Origin: Pseudanabaena sp. SR411
GTDB taxonomy: Bacteria; Cyanobacteriota; Cyanobacteriia; Pseudanabaenales; Pseudanabaenaceae
Assembly (NCBI RefSeq): GCF_002251945.1
Contig: NZ_NDHW01000111.1
Span: forward strand, 1 to 56,531
Direction of reading: 5' to 3'
DNA: 56,531 bases
Below are positions 53,231 to 56,531 of this stretch, piece after piece (the first letter of the stretch is position 1; each line of letters begins with the position of its first letter). The position numbers were made by a program, and so were the translations under genes. The notes under the pieces were generated by a model. The model was not told where the DNA came from. It saw only the letters and a list, made by a program, of their open reading frames with translations, and did no database searches.

Positions 53231-53986
53231 TTCAACAGCAAAGGTAATCGCAACCACAGCCCGAATATCTTTGTCGATGGAGGTAGTGTTGTAAGAGCCA
53301 CTGTTGCTGACTTCGGTAGAATATCGCGCCGTAATTTGAAAGACATCGGTTTCCGCCTTGCGAATTGTGCCAAGGCGACTACCTGAGACATTGACGATCG
53401 CATCACCTCTAGCTTTAGCGTCTTTGGTGGCTTCGGAGATCATTTCCACGCGCAACTGACTAAGCTGTGTATAGAGATATTCCGCAGGTTCTGAGGTGAA
53501 GGGAATGCCCTCGTTAATCAAATCGGTACTTGATTGGGCGATCGCACTAATACCATCGACATCCTTGGAGCGAATCTCAAAGCGTTGGATTAGTCGATAG
53601 GCGATGTTTTTGCCAGTTTGCACCCCGTTACTATTGGTTTCAGGAATAGGCTGGGTTTCGATCGCACTCACGGTGATCGCGTCATCAGGAATATTTTTGC
53701 TCTTGAGATAGGTACGCACGCGCTCGTTATAGCGTTTGAGTTCTTGGAAGGCAAGGGGCAACGTTGTCTGTTGACTAGAAACGGAGCTACGCCAGATCAC
53801 AAAATCAGCACGGATCGGGCGGGTCGATGAACCGATTACGGTCAAGATGTCATTTGACCTAAGCGATCGCAGGGCATTACCAGCGAGATAGGCACTACCG
53901 ACAAGGGCGATCGATAGGGCAAGCATTCCGCTAAATAATTGGGGAAATGGCGCAACTGGTTTGGGGAGGTTGGATTCTGGTTGCAT
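53228..53986 (-). CDS. SIMPL-domain protein, membrane-anchored
   Basis: 252 aa from ATG 53986; the frame opens at 54052 but the shorter form begins naturally before the membrane anchor (LFSGMLALSIALVGSAYLAG). The SIMPL/DUF541 domain (about 45-245) is seen in ILTVIGSSTRPIRADFVIWR, the long amphipathic helix and KDAKARGDAIVNVSGSRLGT. SIMPL domains form ring-like oligomers of unclear role in envelope stress. One unit with the two downstream genes is possible, although hairpins intervene. Confidence 0.88.
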   Translation of the reverse strand: MQPESNLPKPVAPFPQLFSGMLALSIALVGSAYLAGNALRSLRSNDILTVIGSSTRPIRADFVIWRSSVSSQQTTLPLAFQELKRYNERVRTYLKSKNIPDDAITVSAIETQPIPETNSNGVQTGKNIAYRLIQRFEIRSKDVDGISAIAQSSTDLINEGIPFTSEPAEYLYTQLSQLRVEMISEATKDAKARGDAIVNVSGSRLGTIRKAETDVFQITARYSTEVSNSGSYNTTSIDKDIRAVVAITFAVE

Positions 53987-54070
53987 GGCTTTGTGGGGAA
54001 TTAAGGCTACGTTAGTTGACGTAAAGTAGCCTTGTGTAGTTACTGATTGCAATAAAACGCAAAACTATAG

Positions 54071-54328
54071 CTAGCGATCGCCTTTTTCATTTTTACTTCC
54101 CGTAAGCACAGGTTTTACATTTTGCTTTTTGGGGTGCAAGTGTTTGATAACTTCTTGCTGTACTGCTACGAATAAGCTCTTGCGAAGGATATCCGATAAA
54201 TCATCCCAATTTGGAAGGGAGCCTTGAGTAGAGGCAGTAGTTACAATCGTGATCGCGGAGTTGATGACAACTTTGTAGGCGAGGCGCTTGGTAAAGTTGC
54301 AAACTGCTTTTGTAGAGAATTTAGACAT
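54071..54328 (-). CDS. Small hypothetical protein
   Basis: 85 aa, basic ends, helical middle (AVCNFTKRLAYKVVINSAIT, then DLSDILRKSLFVAVQQEVIK). I do not recognise it. No signal or membrane helix that I trust. Upstream of the SIMPL gene on the same strand with an 84-nt gap. Codon pattern and length are acceptable for a real gene, but support is limited. Confidence 0.55.
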   Translation of the reverse strand: MSKFSTKAVCNFTKRLAYKVVINSAITIVTTASTQGSLPNWDDLSDILRKSLFVAVQQEVIKHLHPKKQNVKPVLTGSKNEKGDR

Positions 54329-54567
54329 TTGAGAAAACTATTGAAATCAATGTGCTAATTCAACAGTTTTTCCTCAAAGGCTTGTACCCAAAGGTTTTCT
54401 AGCTTTGCACTTATATTTCCTAATATTCTCAAAGTTGTCCTATTATTTCCTAGATTGCCCTTATCATTGAAATTAATGCTTTGCTAAGGCTTGATAAAAG
54501 CATAATTTCGCGAGATGAAACTAGCAAATTCGTTAGCTTATTACCAAGATTGAAATGGGGTTGAACT
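54329..54567. other. Spacer between the small hypothetical and STAND ATPase genes
   Basis: 239 bp, AT-rich, divergent promoter region. No recurrent palindrome. A weak GGGG motif precedes ATG 54568. Confidence 0.5.
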
Positions 54568-56531
54568 ATGGAGTGGCAGGAATTTTTAACAAGGCTTGCT
54601 AACGAATATATTAAGAACCTCAAGGATTTAGATCCTAAAGCCCCAAATGAATCAACGGTACGAAAAACTTTTATTGAGTCATTTCCTGCATATCAAGATG
54701 TACCAGAAAATCCATTTAAAGACGTTAAGGCAAAAGCAGCGCATCAAACCTTGATTTATCGGTACTTTGAGTCAGATTGTACTGAGTTAGTAAAGAGAAC
54801 TAGAGATAAGTGGGATGTTTTACGGGATTGGCTTAACGATAAATTTGCATCACTAAGTTCACCTCAAAAGAAAGATCGATTTCGGGCTAATGAGCCTTTG
54901 CCTTCGATTCCTGTGTGGCATGGGCGGGAGTTGATGCTCACTCAGTTGCAGGAGTTTTTGAAAGAGTCTACTTTGCGGGTGTTGGTTTTATTGGGGCAGG
55001 GTGGAATTGGCAAGACGAGTTTGGCGATTAAACTGATGGAAAAGATTGCGCCGCAGTATAAGCAGGTGTTTTATTTTCGGGTGCGGGAAGGGACGAGTTT
55101 TGATGATTTAGCAAATTTGATACTGGGTGATTTACAAGCCAATTTCCCCAAGGTTGAGGACAAGATTTATGGGATATTGCAATGCTTGGAGAAAGATCGT
55201 TGTTTATTGGTGTTGGATAATTTGGAGGAGATTTTGCAGCCAGCTTGTGAAGACAATGGCTATGGTAATGGGGTAAGTCAGCCCAGAAAGTCGCGATTAG
55301 AACCTGTGGGCGATTTGTTGAATGCGTTGGTTTATGGGCGACATCATTCTCATGTTTTGCTGACTAGTCGGGAGATGCCCTATGACTTGGCAGAGCGGCG
55401 CAGTGATGGGGAAATCGATCCGCTTTTGGTGCGAGTGGAGAGAATAACGGGGGTATCTCAATCAAATAGTGTCCAAATCTTGAAGGATTTGAAATTGCCA
55501 GATAGTGAGGCGGATTTGGCTTGGGTTGCAGAGCAGGTGGATGGTCATGTGTTGTTGCTCAAGCTATTGGTGGGGGCTAGCCAAGGAAGACGAGGATATT
55601 TGCGGCAAAATCCTCAACTGGTGACGAAAAAAGCAGAACCAATTCTACGGGCGCAATTGGGACGGCTTAGCAAGACGGCAAAGGATCTATTGGTGCGGAT
55701 GTGTGTGTTGCGGGTGGGGATTGATGTGCATGGATTAACTTTTTTGCGTTTGTATACCGATGACTGGGAAAAGGATGATCGCTTTGAGATGGCAGCGATA
55801 ACTGAGGAACCTGTGGAATTGACTACTGCGGAAGTTGAGGAAACAGAATTACTGATCGAGCAGTTGGTAGCGGCGAGTTTGGTACAGAGTCGTTATGATG
55901 AAACGCGCTATCGAGATTTTTACGATCTGCATCCTGTAATCTTGCAGTTTTTGCAACGGGAATATGCGGACAATATTCCCGAACTGATGGGAAATGTGTA
56001 TAAGTTCTACTGCACTGGCAAAACCCTAGACAATCCGAAAACTCTGGAAGACTTGCGCCCTGTTTTAGAAGCACAGTATTTTGCCTTTCAGTTAGGGAAT
56101 TATGATGAAGCAAAAAGTTTGATTTATCAAATAGAAGATTATTTGAAGTTTTGGGGTTATTGGTCGCTCTTATTGGAACTTTGCGAGCAGGTTCTACCAT
56201 ATCTAGAAAAGTCTAGCCAGCCTTATATTTTGCAGCGTATTGGCTCTAGACATAAAGCTTGGGGCAATTGGAATGAGGCAGAAAAATATTATCAAGACGG
56301 CTTATCTATTGCTAAGGAACTAAACAATCAGAGCTTTATCGCAAATTTAATTGGACAGTTAGGAGACATCGAGCGCAATCGAGGCAACTGGGATGCGGCG
56401 GAATCTCTCTACAGGCAATGTTTAGCAGTTGAAGAAGAATTAGGCGATCGCGCGGGCATGGCAAATTCTTGGGGACAATTGGGAGACATCGAGCGCAATC
56501 GAGGCAACTGGGATGCGGCGGAATCTCTCTA
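54568..56531 (+). CDS. STAND (NB-ARC-type) ATPase with TPR repeats, 3' end outside window
   Basis: 654 codons in the window, open to the edge. Residues 1-100 are a helical N-terminal domain (EWQEFLTRLANEYIKNLKDL) that I do not recognise and that may be the effector. NB-ARC: Walker A GQGGIGKTSLA (143-153, Lys149), Walker B LLVLDNLEEI (Asp217), sensor LLTSREMP, then a winged-helix region. From about residue 540 TPR-like repeats start, two of them with identical 50-nt blocks 120 nt apart (40-aa units ending in GNWDAAESLYRQCL). STAND ATPases are signal-transduction switches, and some are antiphage sensors. Role here unproven. Confidence 0.85.
   Translation, partial: MEWQEFLTRLANEYIKNLKDLDPKAPNESTVRKTFIESFPAYQDVPENPFKDVKAKAAHQTLIYRYFESDCTELVKRTRDKWDVLRDWLNDKFASLSSPQKKDRFRANEPLPSIPVWHGRELMLTQLQEFLKESTLRVLVLLGQGGIGKTSLAIKLMEKIAPQYKQVFYFRVREGTSFDDLANLILGDLQANFPKVEDKIYGILQCLEKDRCLLVLDNLEEILQPACEDNGYGNGVSQPRKSRLEPVGDLLNALVYGRHHSHVLLTSREMPYDLAERRSDGEIDPLLVRVERITGVSQSNSVQILKDLKLPDSEADLAWVAEQVDGHVLLLKLLVGASQGRRGYLRQNPQLVTKKAEPILRAQLGRLSKTAKDLLVRMCVLRVGIDVHGLTFLRLYTDDWEKDDRFEMAAITEEPVELTTAEVEETELLIEQLVAASLVQSRYDETRYRDFYDLHPVILQFLQREYADNIPELMGNVYKFYCTGKTLDNPKTLEDLRPVLEAQYFAFQLGNYDEAKSLIYQIEDYLKFWGYWSLLLELCEQVLPYLEKSSQPYILQRIGSRHKAWGNWNEAEKYYQDGLSIAKELNNQSFIANLIGQLGDIERNRGNWDAAESLYRQCLAVEEELGDRAGMANSWGQLGDIERNRGNWDAAESL
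56362..56531 (+). repeat. Exact 50-bp repeat inside the TPR-coding region
   Basis: 56362-56411 and 56482-56531 are identical, 120 bp apart (40 codons). The second copy runs into the window edge, so further copies may follow. Identity at DNA level indicates very recent duplication or gene conversion. Confidence 0.9.

Noticed and set aside
55823-56200. 125-aa minus-strand frame at the right edge
   Set aside because: It is antisense to the STAND ATPase gene, which has intact Walker motifs and TPRs across the same stretch.
1-56531. CRISPR array
   Set aside because: The recurrent palindromes are not regularly spaced direct repeats with unique spacers, and there are no cas genes in the window.

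Overview
The window is a 56.5 kb piece of a cyanobacterial chromosome. The octamer GCGATCGC (HIP1) and its core GATCGC recur throughout, coding is AT-rich, and several genes belong to cyanobacterial families (DUF3110 protein, L7/L12-like membrane protein, J-domain/TPR protein, GvpK). A filamentous, gas-vesicled lineage such as Pseudanabaena would fit, but that is inference. Genes are packed on both strands in short units. Most code for housekeeping, signalling and transport proteins.

Layout: 1-42 is the edge of a probable IS transposase. 0.2-12 kb holds pepA, a TolC-type outer-membrane channel, small conserved proteins, a J-domain/TPR protein, queG, a pentapeptide-repeat protein, a larC split by a frame change, and a lone gvpK. 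12-24 kb holds an orphan ECF-type ATPase, two very large hybrid histidine kinases (825 and 1414 aa), tldD and an ABC exporter. 23.7-31.6 kb holds a PIN toxin-antitoxin pair, uvrA and a single-chain type IIG-like restriction-modification protein. 31.6-36.8 kb is a copper-handling cluster: a cupredoxin, a CopA-type ATPase, a MerR regulator with a clear MerR-type promoter, and two His/Met-rich DUF305 proteins. 36.9 kb has tRNA-Ala(GGC). 37-54 kb holds an L,D-transpeptidase-like protein, a response-regulator kinase, argJ, a thioesterase, a WcaF-like acyltransferase, era, an EcfT/CbiQ-like permease, bolA, exodeoxyribonuclease III, a GNAT enzyme, a MAPEG protein, phosphomannomutase, an ABC exporter and a SIMPL protein. 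The right edge is the 5' part of a STAND (NB-ARC) ATPase with TPR repeats.

The most striking feature is non-coding. More than 35 near-perfect palindromes sit in the spacers. Many are shared bidirectional terminators at gene ends, but several lie in divergent promoter spacers where no gene ends. They fall into families: (1) MITE-like elements of about 105 bp, with 26-nt imperfect terminal inverted repeats (outer end TATAGC, inner end AGGA) around a variable perfect stem; (2) a two-hairpin element of about 100 bp in three copies (12.1, 15.6 and 34.4 kb); (3) loopless palindromes with the core GGCAATTCATGAATTGCC, in three copies; (4) stems with the core GTGTTGC-NTT-GCAACAC, in three copies. Within a family the core is shared but the outer arms differ between copies while still matching within each copy.

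Other points: a likely -1 frameshift signal in larC (A9 run plus competing hairpins); degenerate receiver domains in both large kinases; a DUF305 lipoprotein whose signal peptide has no canonical start codon; and an AT-rich, HIP1-poor presumed recognition region in the restriction-modification gene.
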